Shown: piece by piece, positions 1 to 7,974 of the stretch | How positions within the stretch are numbered: the stretch's first letter is position 1 | Layout of the letters: each line of letters begins with the position of its first letter | Assembly (NCBI RefSeq): GCF_001186365.1 | Contig: NZ_LDTZ01000028.1 | Coordinates: 1-38,368 of the forward strand | Length of the DNA: 38,368 nucleotides | Direction: 5' to 3' | DNA from: Gordonia jacobaea | Lineage (GTDB): Bacteria; Actinomycetota; Actinomycetes; Mycobacteriales; Mycobacteriaceae | Notes under the pieces: generated by a model | Databases searched by the model: none | What the model saw: the letters and a program-made list of their open reading frames with translations, nothing else | Told to the model about the DNA's origin: nothing | Translations under genes and position numbers: made by a program

Positions 1-798
1 GCGCCAGGACAGGAACGGCAGCGTCCCGCCGGCGTGTGCGAGTTGAAACCGGATACCGGGGTAGCGGCGCAGGGTTCCGCCCGCCAACATCAGAGTTGCC
101 GCCCGAGTGGTATCGAAAGTGAACTCCTCGAGGAAATCCGGTAGTGGCAGTGAGGGTTTGGCGTCGTCGGGGATAGCGGCGGGATGGACGAAGACGAACG
201 CCTTGCGGCGGTTGAGTGCCTCCATGAGCGGCTCGAAACGGGGATCGCCAAGGTAGACCCCGTCGTAGGCCGATAGCAACACGACGCCGTCGAGGTGGAG
301 AGTGTCGAGTGCGTACTCGAGTTCGGCGATCGAGGCCGCGACGTCGGGCATGGGCAGTACCGCGAATGCGCCGAAGCGAGTGCGGTGTGTGCGAAAGAGC
401 CTGGCGGCGTAGGTATTGCAGTAGCGGGCAAGATCGCGGGCTTCTTTGCCTCGCAGGAACGACACACCGGGGTCAGACACCGAGAGCGCCTGGGACTGAA
501 TGCCCCATCGGTCCATGAAGTCGATCGCTGATTCTGGCGACCACTGCGGGGTGGGATAGCCGCCGATGGTGACATGGCCGTGTTCGAGCAGTGCGGCACG
601 GTACTCAGGTGGCAGGAAATGGGCATGGAGATCGATCCGGTACCTTCCGGACGGTGCGGCCGAAGCGGTCGCCGGCACAGCGCTCGTTGCGACAGCGATT
701 CCTGCGGCCGCCGCGCCTGCACCGATCAACAGCGACCGACGGCTCATGCCGAAGGACTCGCCAGTGCTGGACGAGGACAGGTTGATATCAGCAGTCAT
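1..798 (-). CDS. Amidohydrolase (ACMSD/2,3-DHB decarboxylase-like), Tat-exported, partial
   Basis: The first 266 codons are present; the C-terminus lies beyond the window edge. After the start (ATG at 798, GAGAGG about 12 nt upstream) residues about 16-48 form a Tat-type leader: SRRSLL, an Ala/Gly-rich hydrophobic stretch, and a likely cleavage at ASA. The mature part opens with DLHAHFLPPEYR, the metal-binding HxH of amidohydrolase family 2 (PF04909), followed by family-like stretches such as FVHPAAIP and QLAHAGGTLPFL. Relatives are zinc hydrolases or decarboxylases acting on aromatic or semialdehyde acids. It is the last visible gene of the minus-strand meta-cleavage operon, 35 bp after the aldolase gene, so a role in feeding substrate into that pathway is an inference. 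Export outside the membrane is odd for a gene in a cytoplasmic pathway. The substrate cannot be told from sequence. Confidence 0.85.
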   Translation of the reverse strand, partial: MTADINLSSSSTGESFGMSRRSLLIGAGAAAAGIAVATSAVPATASAAPSGRYRIDLHAHFLPPEYRAALLEHGHVTIGGYPTPQWSPESAIDFMDRWGIQSQALSVSDPGVSFLRGKEARDLARYCNTYAARLFRTHRTRFGAFAVLPMPDVAASIAELEYALDTLHLDGVVLLSAYDGVYLGDPRFEPLMEALNRRKAFVFVHPAAIPDDAKPSLPLPDFLEEFTFDTTRAATLMLAGGTLRRYPGIRFQLAHAGGTLPFLSWR

Positions 799-833
799 CG
801 GTTGTGAACCTCTCGGAAAATGAGTGTGGACGC

Positions 834-1874
834 TTACGCGTCATGGGTGAGAACGACAGTCTGAGAACGGCTTCCGTCGAGCAAGTCCAGCGCGATGTCG
901 ACGAGCATGTCTTCTTGCCCGCCGACCATGCCCCGTCGGCCTGCTTCCACGAGCAGGCTGCGGGCATCGAGGTCGTAGCGTTCGGCAATGCTCTCGGCGT
1001 GACGCAGGAAGCTCGAGTACACGCCGGCGTATCCGAGAGTCAACGTTTCGCGGTCGACACGCACGGGTCGGTCCTGCAACGGGCGGACGATGTCGTCGGC
1101 GGCGTCTTCGAGCGCATTGAGGTCACAGCTGTGTTCGATCCCGGCTCTCGACGCGGCCGCCACGAGCACTTCCAACGGAGCGTTGCCCGCGCCTGCGCCC
1201 ATACCTGCCAGCGACGCGTCGACACGATTCGCGCCATGCTCGAGCGCCACGAGCGAGTTGGCCACTCCCAGGGAGAGGTTGTGGTGTGCATGGATACCGA
1301 TCTCGGTGTCGCCGTGCAGAACTCCACGCATCGCGTCGCAGCGCTCAGCGATGTCACGCATGGTCATCGCGCCCCCGGAATCGACGACGTAGACACAGGT
1401 GGCGCCGTAGGACTCCATCAACACGGCTTGCCGCGCCAACTCCTGCGGACTGGCCATGTGGCTCATCATCAGAAAGCCGACGGTGTCCATGTCGAGTTCA
1501 CGGGCAGCGGCGATGTGCTGGGCGGAGATGTCCGCCTCCGTGCAGTGCGTCGCGACCCTCACGGTGCGCGCACCGGCGTCGTAGGCGTCCTTGAGGTTCT
1601 GCACAGTGCCGATCCCGGGAAGGAGCAGGGTGGCCACGGTCGCTCGTTTCACCACGCCTGCAACGGCTTCGATCCATTCCAGGTCGGTGTGGGCGCCAAA
1701 GCCGTAGATGCAACTGGAGCCGGCAAGGCCGTCGCCGTGCGCCACCTCAATCGAATCCACACCGGCCGCATCGAGTGCCGTAGCGATGGTGACCACCTGC
1801 TCGGTTGTGTACTGATGCCGGATCGCGTGCATGCCGTCTCGCAGCGTGACATCGCTGACATACACCTTGCTCAC
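834..1874 (-). CDS. mhpE: 4-hydroxy-2-oxovalerate aldolase
   Basis: 346 aa, the usual family length. It cleaves 4-hydroxy-2-oxovalerate into pyruvate and acetaldehyde, the last carbon-splitting step of meta-cleavage pathways. The N-terminus VYVSDVTLRDGMHAIRHQ is the DRE-TIM/HMGL-like barrel signature with the metal-binding Asp; IGIHAHHNLSLGVANS carries the two metal-ligand His residues, and DASLAGMGAGAGNAPLE is the typical later motif. The chosen GTG start at 1874 overlaps the TGA of the upstream dehydrogenase (GTGA), so the two are translationally coupled; this fits the known BphI-BphJ type complex in which acetaldehyde is channelled between them. In steroid degraders the same protein is called HsaF; the neighbours here favour an Mhp-like aromatic pathway. 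Confidence 0.95.
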   Translation of the reverse strand: MSKVYVSDVTLRDGMHAIRHQYTTEQVVTIATALDAAGVDSIEVAHGDGLAGSSCIYGFGAHTDLEWIEAVAGVVKRATVATLLLPGIGTVQNLKDAYDAGARTVRVATHCTEADISAQHIAAARELDMDTVGFLMMSHMASPQELARQAVLMESYGATCVYVVDSGGAMTMRDIAERCDAMRGVLHGDTEIGIHAHHNLSLGVANSLVALEHGANRVDASLAGMGAGAGNAPLEVLVAAASRAGIEHSCDLNALEDAADDIVRPLQDRPVRVDRETLTLGYAGVYSSFLRHAESIAERYDLDARSLLVEAGRRGMVGGQEDMLVDIALDLLDGSRSQTVVLTHDA

Positions 1875-2827
1875 CGTGTGGCTCCTGTTGTCTGCGCGGC
1901 ATGAACTGCAATGCGTTCGGCGGTGGCTTTGGCAGCCGACGTCATGATGTCGAGATTGCCTGCGTAGGCGGGCAAGTAATGGGCTGCGCCCGTCACCTCG
2001 AGCATTGTGGTCACCCGCGTGCCGCTGAACTTGCCCGTCTCGGGGATGTAGAGCGGATTCTCCGCGGTGAACGTCTCGAACTGCACACGTTGCTTGAGCC
2101 GATATCCGGGAACATAGGCGTTGACGCGCTCGACCATGTCGGTGATCGACGCTTCGATCGCCGAGTGGTCGGTGTCGCCGTCGACAAGGCAATACACGGT
2201 GTTGCGCATCAGGATTGGCGGGTCGGCCGGGTTGAGGATCATCACTGCCTTAGCGCGCTGCGCACCCCCGACGTCACGTAACGCCGCGGCGGTCGTCTCG
2301 GTGAACTCATCGATATTCGCGCGGGTTCCCGGCCCCGCTGACTTGGACGAGATGGACGAGATGATCTCGGCGTAGGAGACCGGAGCAACTGCGCCGACCG
2401 CAGCGGCGATCGGCACGGTCGCCTGACCACCACAGGTCACCATGTTCAGATTCGGCGCATCCAGATGCTCGTCAAGGTTCACAACGGGCACACAGAACGG
2501 ACCGATCGACGCAGGCGTGAGGTCGAGCACCCGGACCCCGGCGGGCTCGAGGGCGGACCAGTTGGCGCGGTGCGCCCCGGCAGACGTCGCGTCGAAAACC
2601 ATTCGCACATCGGCGAATTCGTCCATGGCAAGCAGTCCGTCGACGCCCGCGGCGGTGGCGGCGACGCCCAGTCGTGTGGCACGCGCCAAGCCGTCGGAGT
2701 TCGGATCGATCCCCACCATCGCAACCACCTCGAGTGGGCCGTCGCTTCGGAGGATCTTGATCATGAGATCGGTGCCGATATTTCCCGAGCCGATGATGGC
2801 AACCGGGTAGCGCTGAGTCGTGGTCAT
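1871..2827 (-). CDS. mhpF: Acetaldehyde dehydrogenase (acylating)
   Basis: 318 aa. It converts acetaldehyde, NAD+ and CoA to acetyl-CoA and partners with the aldolase encoded directly after it. An N-terminal Rossmann motif (VAIIGSGNIGTDLMIKIL) is followed by the catalytic cysteine in NMVTCGGQATVPIAAAV and the GPGTRANIDEFT stretch typical of the MhpF/HsaG/DmpF family. It starts 11 bp after the hydratase stop codon and its own stop overlaps the aldolase GTG, so hydratase, dehydrogenase and aldolase read as one transcript. Confidence 0.95.
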   Translation of the reverse strand: MTTTQRYPVAIIGSGNIGTDLMIKILRSDGPLEVVAMVGIDPNSDGLARATRLGVAATAAGVDGLLAMDEFADVRMVFDATSAGAHRANWSALEPAGVRVLDLTPASIGPFCVPVVNLDEHLDAPNLNMVTCGGQATVPIAAAVGAVAPVSYAEIISSISSKSAGPGTRANIDEFTETTAAALRDVGGAQRAKAVMILNPADPPILMRNTVYCLVDGDTDHSAIEASITDMVERVNAYVPGYRLKQRVQFETFTAENPLYIPETGKFSGTRVTTMLEVTGAAHYLPAYAGNLDIMTSAAKATAERIAVHAAQTTGATR

Positions 2828-2838
2828 CGATGGCTCTC

Positions 2839-3633
2839 TCAGGTGAAGTCAATGGATACGCGGCCGAGACCGGACAGATCCGCTGCTGCGGTGTCGCTGG
2901 CGTGAACGAACACGGCTGAGGTGATCGATCCGGACATGACGAACTCGCCGACCTGCAGCCCGATGTCGAACGCGGCCAGGGCGTTCACCAACCAGGCCAC
3001 CGCCTCGGCGGGGTGACCCAGAACCGCGGTGGCAATTCCGGTGTCGACCTGCTCATTGTTGACGTACAGGTAGGCAGAAATGTCGTCGAGGTCGGGTGCG
3101 TCGTTGATCGGCACCCACGGACCGAGGACCACCGCGGCAGAGCTGGCGTTGTCGGCGACGGTGTCGCACAGAGTGATCCGCCAGTCAGCGATCCGGCTGT
3201 CGACGATTTCCAGGGCAGCAGCAACTGCGTCGGTGGCATCGAGGACATCGGCGACGGTGATACCTGGTCCTTGCAGCGGACGGTTGAGCCGGAACGCGAT
3301 CTCCGGCTCGACGCGCGGCGCGCAGAGAGACGACGCCGGAATGGCGCCGCCGTCGGGGTACACCATGGTGTCGAGAATGAATCCGTAATCGGGCTCGTCG
3401 ACGCCGAGCAACTGTTGCATGGGCGCTGACGTCAGACCGATCTTGCGGCCGACCAGCCGAGCCCCGTCGTCGAGCAGTCGCGTGAGATTTCGTTGCTGAA
3501 TCGCATAGGCACCGGCCACGTCGAAGTCGGGGATGCTCTCGCTCAGCGGGGCAATCGGCGCGCTGTCGAGCAGTGCGGTGTGCAACCTGTCAGCCCAGTC
3601 GTCAAGGTCGGCCGGTGGCAGGGGAGAGATCAT
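2839..3633 (-). CDS. mhpD: 2-keto-4-pentenoate hydratase
   Basis: 264 aa. It hydrates 2-hydroxypenta-2,4-dienoate, the product of the C-C hydrolase, to 4-hydroxy-2-oxovalerate. Family motifs visible are GRKIGLTSAPMQQLLGVDEPDYG, the metal-binding RVEPEIAF and the C-terminal FVMSGSIT of the FAH-like hydratase/decarboxylase fold. The ATG overlaps the TGA of the TetR gene upstream, so the regulator and the lower-pathway genes are co-transcribed. A 2-oxo-3-hexenedioate decarboxylase is the nearest alternative, but the aldolase/dehydrogenase partners favour the hydratase. Confidence 0.93.
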   Translation of the reverse strand: MISPLPPADLDDWADRLHTALLDSAPIAPLSESIPDFDVAGAYAIQQRNLTRLLDDGARLVGRKIGLTSAPMQQLLGVDEPDYGFILDTMVYPDGGAIPASSLCAPRVEPEIAFRLNRPLQGPGITVADVLDATDAVAAALEIVDSRIADWRITLCDTVADNASSAAVVLGPWVPINDAPDLDDISAYLYVNNEQVDTGIATAVLGHPAEAVAWLVNALAAFDIGLQVGEFVMSGSITSAVFVHASDTAAADLSGLGRVSIDFT

Positions 3634-4259
3634 GAGTCCTCGTCTCGCGGTGATTCGGTGAGTCGGAGTGCGGCATCGATCAACATGCGTCCGTGGAGTT
3701 CGAACAGCGCTGGTAGATCGACAGAGTCACCGCCGATCTCCTTGGCGATGAACAGACCGTCGGCGCCCGCCATGGCGTAGGTGGCGAGTTGATCGACAGC
3801 GGCCTCGTCGAGATCCGGCGACAACTCCTTGGCTGCTTCGCGAATTCGGACCTGAGCCTCAGCTCGCACCTGGAGATACATCTCGCGGGCGCGCGGCTCC
3901 ACTGGTCGGCGTTCCAACGCGAGCATCAGCCCGAGCCGCAGAAAGTCGGGTGACTCCAGCAGCGCCTTGGCAACCTGCATGGTCATCTCCGCGACTCGGT
4001 CACGGGCCGTCCCGTCGTCGGGCATTCTCCACGCCGACAGCCACTGGCCGAAGCTTCGCTCGATGACAGCCGCGATGAGGTCGTCCTTGTCGGTGAAATG
4101 CCAATAGATCGAACTCGCAGGCAACCCACACCGCTTGCTCACCAGGTTGATACTTGTTCCCTCGTATCCGCGCTCACTGGCGATTTCTGTTGCCGCGTCG
4201 AGGATTTTGGCTCTCGACGTCTCGCCGTTCGCTCGACGTCGCCGCGATGTCTCTGCCAT
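3630..4259 (-). CDS. TetR-family repressor of the meta-cleavage locus
   Basis: 209 aa with the chosen ATG at 4259. The HTH (RAKILDAATEIASERGYEGTSINLVSKRCGLPASSIYWHFTDKDDLI) is classic TetR; the remainder is a ligand-binding helical domain. The frame stays open upstream (ATG at 4313), but that codon lies at the -10 box of the predicted promoter, so translation should begin further in; GAGAAG precedes ATG 4259. It heads the minus-strand operon and faces the hydroxylase operon across a palindromic promoter region, so it probably represses both until an aromatic inducer binds. Known mhp loci usually use an IclR-type activator, so TetR control is a departure. Confidence 0.9.
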   Translation of the reverse strand: MAETSRRRRANGETSRAKILDAATEIASERGYEGTSINLVSKRCGLPASSIYWHFTDKDDLIAAVIERSFGQWLSAWRMPDDGTARDRVAEMTMQVAKALLESPDFLRLGLMLALERRPVEPRAREMYLQVRAEAQVRIREAAKELSPDLDEAAVDQLATYAMAGADGLFIAKEIGGDSVDLPALFELHGRMLIDAALRLTESPRDEDS

Positions 4260-4300
4260 TGGTTCACTCTTCTCGATTGGTCGGGGAGTGGCCGCAATTG

Positions 4301-4368
4301 CCGTAGTGGTCATTACAGTAAGTCCTTGACGGCCCGGGGTCAAGGACTTAGCGTAGTGATCACTACAG
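4301..4368. promoter_or_regulatory. Symmetric divergent promoter with two TetR-type operators
   Basis: Plus promoter: TTGACG (4326-4331), 17-bp spacer, TAGCGT (4349-4354). Minus promoter: TTGACC (4343-4338), 17-bp spacer, TACTGT (4320-4315). The two -35 boxes sit inside a perfect 10-bp inverted repeat (AGTCCTTGAC at 4321-4330, GTCAAGGACT at 4339-4348). Operator 1 is a perfect 14-bp palindrome, GTAGTGATCACTAC (4353-4366); operator 2, GTAGTGGTCATTAC (4303-4316), is its degenerate mirror. Each operator begins two bases inside its -10 box and covers the expected transcription start. All elements share one centre at 4334.5. Binding by the adjacent TetR protein is inferred. Confidence 0.75.
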
Positions 4369-4422
4369 CTCGTTTATGTGGCATCTCGCCCTGGTGGCGA
4401 GGTCAGGCTCTAGGAGACTTCC

Positions 4423-5985
4423 GTGTCCGACATTCCGCACTACGACGTGGCGATCATCGGCTATGGCCCCACCGGGGTAACCGCAGCCAACCTCCTTGGT
4501 CGACAGGGACTGAATGTGGTTGTGCTCGAACGTGATCCAGACGTCTACAGTCGCGCCCGCGCAATATCGACAGACGAGGAGGTCATGCGTATCTGGCAGC
4601 AGGTTGGCCTGGCCGATACCCTGCAGCGCGACATGCTGCCCGGCGGCGTCGTCGCATTCGTCGACGCCGAGGGCAAGCCGTTCTCGGAGGTACAGCCGAC
4701 ATCACGAGGCGCCGGTCATCCACCGCAGCAGTTCATCTACCAACCTGCCGTCGACACGACGCTGCGCGCAGGGGTGGAACGGTTTGCCAACGTCACGGTG
4801 CTGACGAGGCACGAGAGCCTCAAGGTGCTCAGCGGCGCCGACGACGTCGAGATCCTGGCCGCCGACCTTGCCGACGACAGCTTCGTGCGGATTCGCGCGT
4901 CGTACGTGATCGCCGCCGATGGGGGGTCGTCGGCGACACGGGGACAGCTGGGGATCGGGTATCAGGGCACGACCTACACCGAGCGATGGGTCGTCATCGA
5001 CACCAAGGTGCTCCGCGACTGGGAAGGTAGCTCGCGCTTACGTTTTCATTGCGACCCGGCGCGTCCCACCGTTGACTGTCCGACGCCGCTCGAGCATCAC
5101 AGGTGGGAGTTCCCGGTCCGCGACGGCGAAGACGAGGAGTATCTTGCTACGCACCAAGCTATTTGGGCCATTTTGAACAGTCAGGGCATCACCGAGGAGA
5201 ACGTCGAGATCCTCCGCGCGGTCGTCTACAGCCACCATGTGCGGGTGGCCGACCGTTGGCGTGTGGGCCGGGTGTTCCTGGCAGGCGACGCCGCGCACGC
5301 GATGCCGCCATGGATCGGGCAGGGGATGGCGTCGGGCGTACGCGACGCTGCCAACCTGTGCTGGAAACTTGCCGCAGTCGTCGACGGAAGTCTTCCGGAG
5401 TCAGCACTCGACAGCTATCAGGTCGAACGTGAGCCCCACGTGCGCGAGACAACCGATCATGCCGTATTCGCCGGCAAGGTGATCACCGAACGTCGCCCAT
5501 GGGCGGCAAGCGTGCGCAACAACGTCTTTCGGTTCGTATCCAAGTTCTCCATCTACACGCGCTGGATGGTGGACAACAAGTGGATCCCGAATGCCCACTA
5601 TTCCGACGGGCTCTTCAGCGAGCAGACCCACCCCGCCCGAGGGTGGCAGATCCCTCAGCCGTGGGTGCTTGACGAGCACGGAACCCGAGTTCGCCTCGAC
5701 GACGTGCTCGACGGTCGCTGGGTAGTGCTCGGTCTCGACGAACGCGACCACACGGCGTGGCACTCGCGCGGCGTCGAAGTGCTGAGAGTACTGCCGGCTG
5801 GTGCACGGCCCGCCCCCGACGCCGTCGTCGACGCCGACAGCTCACTGCTGACGTGGTTCAGCACGCACCACGCTTCGGCGGTTGCACTACGCCCCGACGG
5901 CTTCGTCTACTGCGCTGCCGACTCCGGACACACCCTCCCAACACCGCCCGCAGGATTGCGTGCGGCGACCGCCACCTCACGATGA
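4423..5985 (+). CDS. mhpA: FAD-dependent aromatic hydroxylase (MhpA-like)
   Basis: 520 aa, class A flavoprotein monooxygenase. It is expected to use NAD(P)H and O2 to hydroxylate a phenolic ring (for example 3-(3-hydroxyphenyl)propanoate) to a catechol. Motifs: GYGPTG near residue 13 for FAD, AADGGSSATR near 165 (DG motif) and GRVFLAGDAAHAMPP near 288 (GD motif); the C-terminal thioredoxin-like extension of the PHBH/phenol hydroxylase group is also present. The start is GTG with AGGAG about 7 nt upstream. It is the first gene of the plus operon, 10 bp before the C-C hydrolase. The exact phenolic substrate cannot be read from sequence; resorcinol or other phenylpropanoid hydroxylases are alternatives. 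Confidence 0.92.
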   Translation: MSDIPHYDVAIIGYGPTGVTAANLLGRQGLNVVVLERDPDVYSRARAISTDEEVMRIWQQVGLADTLQRDMLPGGVVAFVDAEGKPFSEVQPTSRGAGHPPQQFIYQPAVDTTLRAGVERFANVTVLTRHESLKVLSGADDVEILAADLADDSFVRIRASYVIAADGGSSATRGQLGIGYQGTTYTERWVVIDTKVLRDWEGSSRLRFHCDPARPTVDCPTPLEHHRWEFPVRDGEDEEYLATHQAIWAILNSQGITEENVEILRAVVYSHHVRVADRWRVGRVFLAGDAAHAMPPWIGQGMASGVRDAANLCWKLAAVVDGSLPESALDSYQVEREPHVRETTDHAVFAGKVITERRPWAASVRNNVFRFVSKFSIYTRWMVDNKWIPNAHYSDGLFSEQTHPARGWQIPQPWVLDEHGTRVRLDDVLDGRWVVLGLDERDHTAWHSRGVEVLRVLPAGARPAPDAVVDADSSLLTWFSTHHASAVALRPDGFVYCAADSGHTLPTPPAGLRAATATSR

Positions 5986-5995
5986 AGGAAACCTG

Positions 5996-6862
5996 ATGTT
6001 GGCCCCTCACAATGCATCCCACACCGTCACAGTCAATGGCGATACCGAGATCTTCTACACCGAGATCGGTACCGGCGACCCGGTCGTTCTGCTACACGGA
6101 GGCGGACCAGGTGCCTCCGGTATGTCGAACTACGCCCGCAACGTCGACGCCTTGGCCAGCAGATTCCGAGTCATCGTGCCCGACCTGCCCGGCTACGGTC
6201 GTAGCAGCAAGAACCTCGAGCAGACCGACCCGTTCGGCGCGCTTGCCGACGCGATCCGCGCCCTACTCGATCACCTCGGACTCGACACCGCCCACCTGGT
6301 GGGCAACTCGTACGGGGGCGCCTGCGCCCTGCGGCTTGCCCTGGACACCCCACACCGCGTCGACCGGCTGGTGCTCATGGGACCGGGCGGGATCGGCACC
6401 ACGCGCGGGGCGCCCACCAAGGGACTCAACGCACTTCTCGGCTACTACACCGGCACCGGGCCCAGCCGCGACAAGCTCGAAACCTTCGTCCGCACCTACC
6501 TCGTCTACGACGCCGAGGCAGTACCGGATAGCGCAATCGAGGAGCGTTATCAGGCCTCGATCGACCCCGACGTCGTCGCACATCCACCGCTGCGACGTCC
6601 CTCGGGTCTCGGTGCGCTCAAAACCCTGTGGCGCATGGACTTCACCCGCGACTCGCGCCTCGAAACACTCCCGAACCGCACGTTGGTCATCTGGGGCCAG
6701 AACGACAAGGTCAACCGGCCGGCCGGGGGACAGATGCTGGTCGACGCCATGCCCAACGCCGACCTGCTGATGCCGGCGCGAACCGGCCACTGGGTTCAGT
6801 GGGAACGAGCCGACCTGTTCAACCGGGTTGTGGCCGACTTCCTCGACGGCACCTACGCATGA
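5996..6862 (+). CDS. mhpC: Meta-cleavage C-C bond hydrolase (alpha/beta hydrolase)
   Basis: 288 aa. It hydrolyses the vinylogous diketone ring-fission product to 2-hydroxypentadienoate plus a carboxylic acid. Oxyanion-hole motif HGGGPGASG, nucleophile Ser105 in GNSYGG, Asp237 in QNDK and His265 in TGHWVQWE give the full triad of the MhpC/BphD/HsaD family at the expected length. The ATG at 5996 follows GAAGGAA. Its TGA overlaps the ATG of the dioxygenase (ATGA), indicating translational coupling. The frame is open further upstream but only over the end of the hydroxylase gene. Confidence 0.93.
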   Translation: MLAPHNASHTVTVNGDTEIFYTEIGTGDPVVLLHGGGPGASGMSNYARNVDALASRFRVIVPDLPGYGRSSKNLEQTDPFGALADAIRALLDHLGLDTAHLVGNSYGGACALRLALDTPHRVDRLVLMGPGGIGTTRGAPTKGLNALLGYYTGTGPSRDKLETFVRTYLVYDAEAVPDSAIEERYQASIDPDVVAHPPLRRPSGLGALKTLWRMDFTRDSRLETLPNRTLVIWGQNDKVNRPAGGQMLVDAMPNADLLMPARTGHWVQWERADLFNRVVADFLDGTYA

Positions 6863-7896
6863 GCGGCCCGATGTTGAGCGCCTCGACGACCATCGCACCG
6901 TCGGTGTTCGGGAACGTACACCTCGGCTACATCGTCATCGAAAGCCAAAAGTTCAGTGAGTGGCGACGATTCGGCAAAGACGCCATCGGAATGCACCTCG
7001 ATGAGTTGTCGCCAGACGTGATTCGGTTCCGGCTCGACGATCACCAAGCACGGTTCATCGTCGTGCGCGGACCCGCCGAAGACGTCGTCGCCCTCGGATG
7101 GGAACTCGACAATCACGAGGCATTCGACCAGATCGTTGGTCGTGTCGCCGGCCGTGGTGTGCCGACCGTGGTCGGCACCGACGAAGATGCCGCCATTCGC
7201 GGAGTGGAACGGCTGATCCGGTTTCCCGGTCCCAACGGTCTGGCCCAGGAAGTCTTCACCCGTGCGCGAGTGACCGACGCACCACTGGCGATGACCAACC
7301 AACACGGATTCGTCACCGGCACATCAGGAATGGGGCACGTGGCGATCACGTCTACCAAACCGCAGCAGATGCGCGGCTACTACAACACCGTCTTCGACGC
7401 CCGGCTCACCGACTACATCGACGAGACGATCAGCGGCGCCAAACTCAAGATCCGATTCCTCCGGGTGAACGAGCGTCATCACTCGATCGCCATCGCCAAT
7501 GTCCGTGCCCTGCCGATCAATCCGATCCGGACTCGAGTTCAACACCTCAACATCGAGGTCGCATCACTCGACGACATGACCCAGGCCTATCAGCGGGTCA
7601 AGCAACTCGGCTTCGACATGGCGCTCTCCGTCGGCCAGCACACCAACGACAAAGAGCTCTCGTTCTACGCACAGACCCCGTCCGGCTTCGAATGGGAGGT
7701 CGGCTGGAACCCGATCACCGTCGACGAAAAGACGTGGGAACCGACGACCCACAAGGGGATCAGCATCTGGGGGCACACACCAGAAGGCCACACGATCATC
7801 GACAAACTCGACCAGTTCCGCCGCGGCGCGCTCTCGCTGCGCCACGAGGAGGACACCGTCTTGGCGCTCTCCGGGATGGGCATCCCCGACAACTGA
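6859..7896 (+). CDS. Type I extradiol ring-cleavage dioxygenase (VOC, two-domain)
   Basis: 345 aa, two vicinal-oxygen-chelate modules as in BphC/HsaC. Fe(II) ligands are His160 (GMGHVAI), His229 (VQHLNIEV) and Glu280 (FEWEVGW); the second-sphere residues expected from BphC (His in NERHHSIA, Tyr in LSFYAQTPSG) are also there. It opens a catechol between or beside the hydroxyls and gives the substrate of the upstream hydrolase. The E. coli mhp pathway uses an unrelated type II (LigB) enzyme, so this locus pairs an Mhp-type hydroxylase with a BphC-type dioxygenase, as Rhodococcus hpp-type loci do. Last gene of the plus operon. Confidence 0.92.
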   Translation: MSGPMLSASTTIAPSVFGNVHLGYIVIESQKFSEWRRFGKDAIGMHLDELSPDVIRFRLDDHQARFIVVRGPAEDVVALGWELDNHEAFDQIVGRVAGRGVPTVVGTDEDAAIRGVERLIRFPGPNGLAQEVFTRARVTDAPLAMTNQHGFVTGTSGMGHVAITSTKPQQMRGYYNTVFDARLTDYIDETISGAKLKIRFLRVNERHHSIAIANVRALPINPIRTRVQHLNIEVASLDDMTQAYQRVKQLGFDMALSVGQHTNDKELSFYAQTPSGFEWEVGWNPITVDEKTWEPTTHKGISIWGHTPEGHTIIDKLDQFRRGALSLRHEEDTVLALSGMGIPDN

Positions 7897-7974
7897 CCGC
7901 GAGAACGTGCGACGCCTCGTCACGTCACAGCGGGCTCACGCGCGCCAGCACTGCGCCGGCGGTGGAGTCGGCCA

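Noticed and set aside
90..722. Long minus-strand open frame rich in Ser, Pro and Arg
   Set aside because: It overlaps the amidohydrolase in another frame; the other frame has HxH, Tat leader and family motifs, so this one is a shadow.
804..1904. 366-codon plus-strand frame opposite the aldolase gene
   Set aside because: Composition is Arg/His/Val-rich without motifs and it is exactly antisense to a well-recognised aldolase.
4260..4343. Upstream extension of the TetR protein (MTPGRQGLTVMTTT)
   Set aside because: These codons run through the predicted promoter and operator; the HTH begins after ATG 4259.
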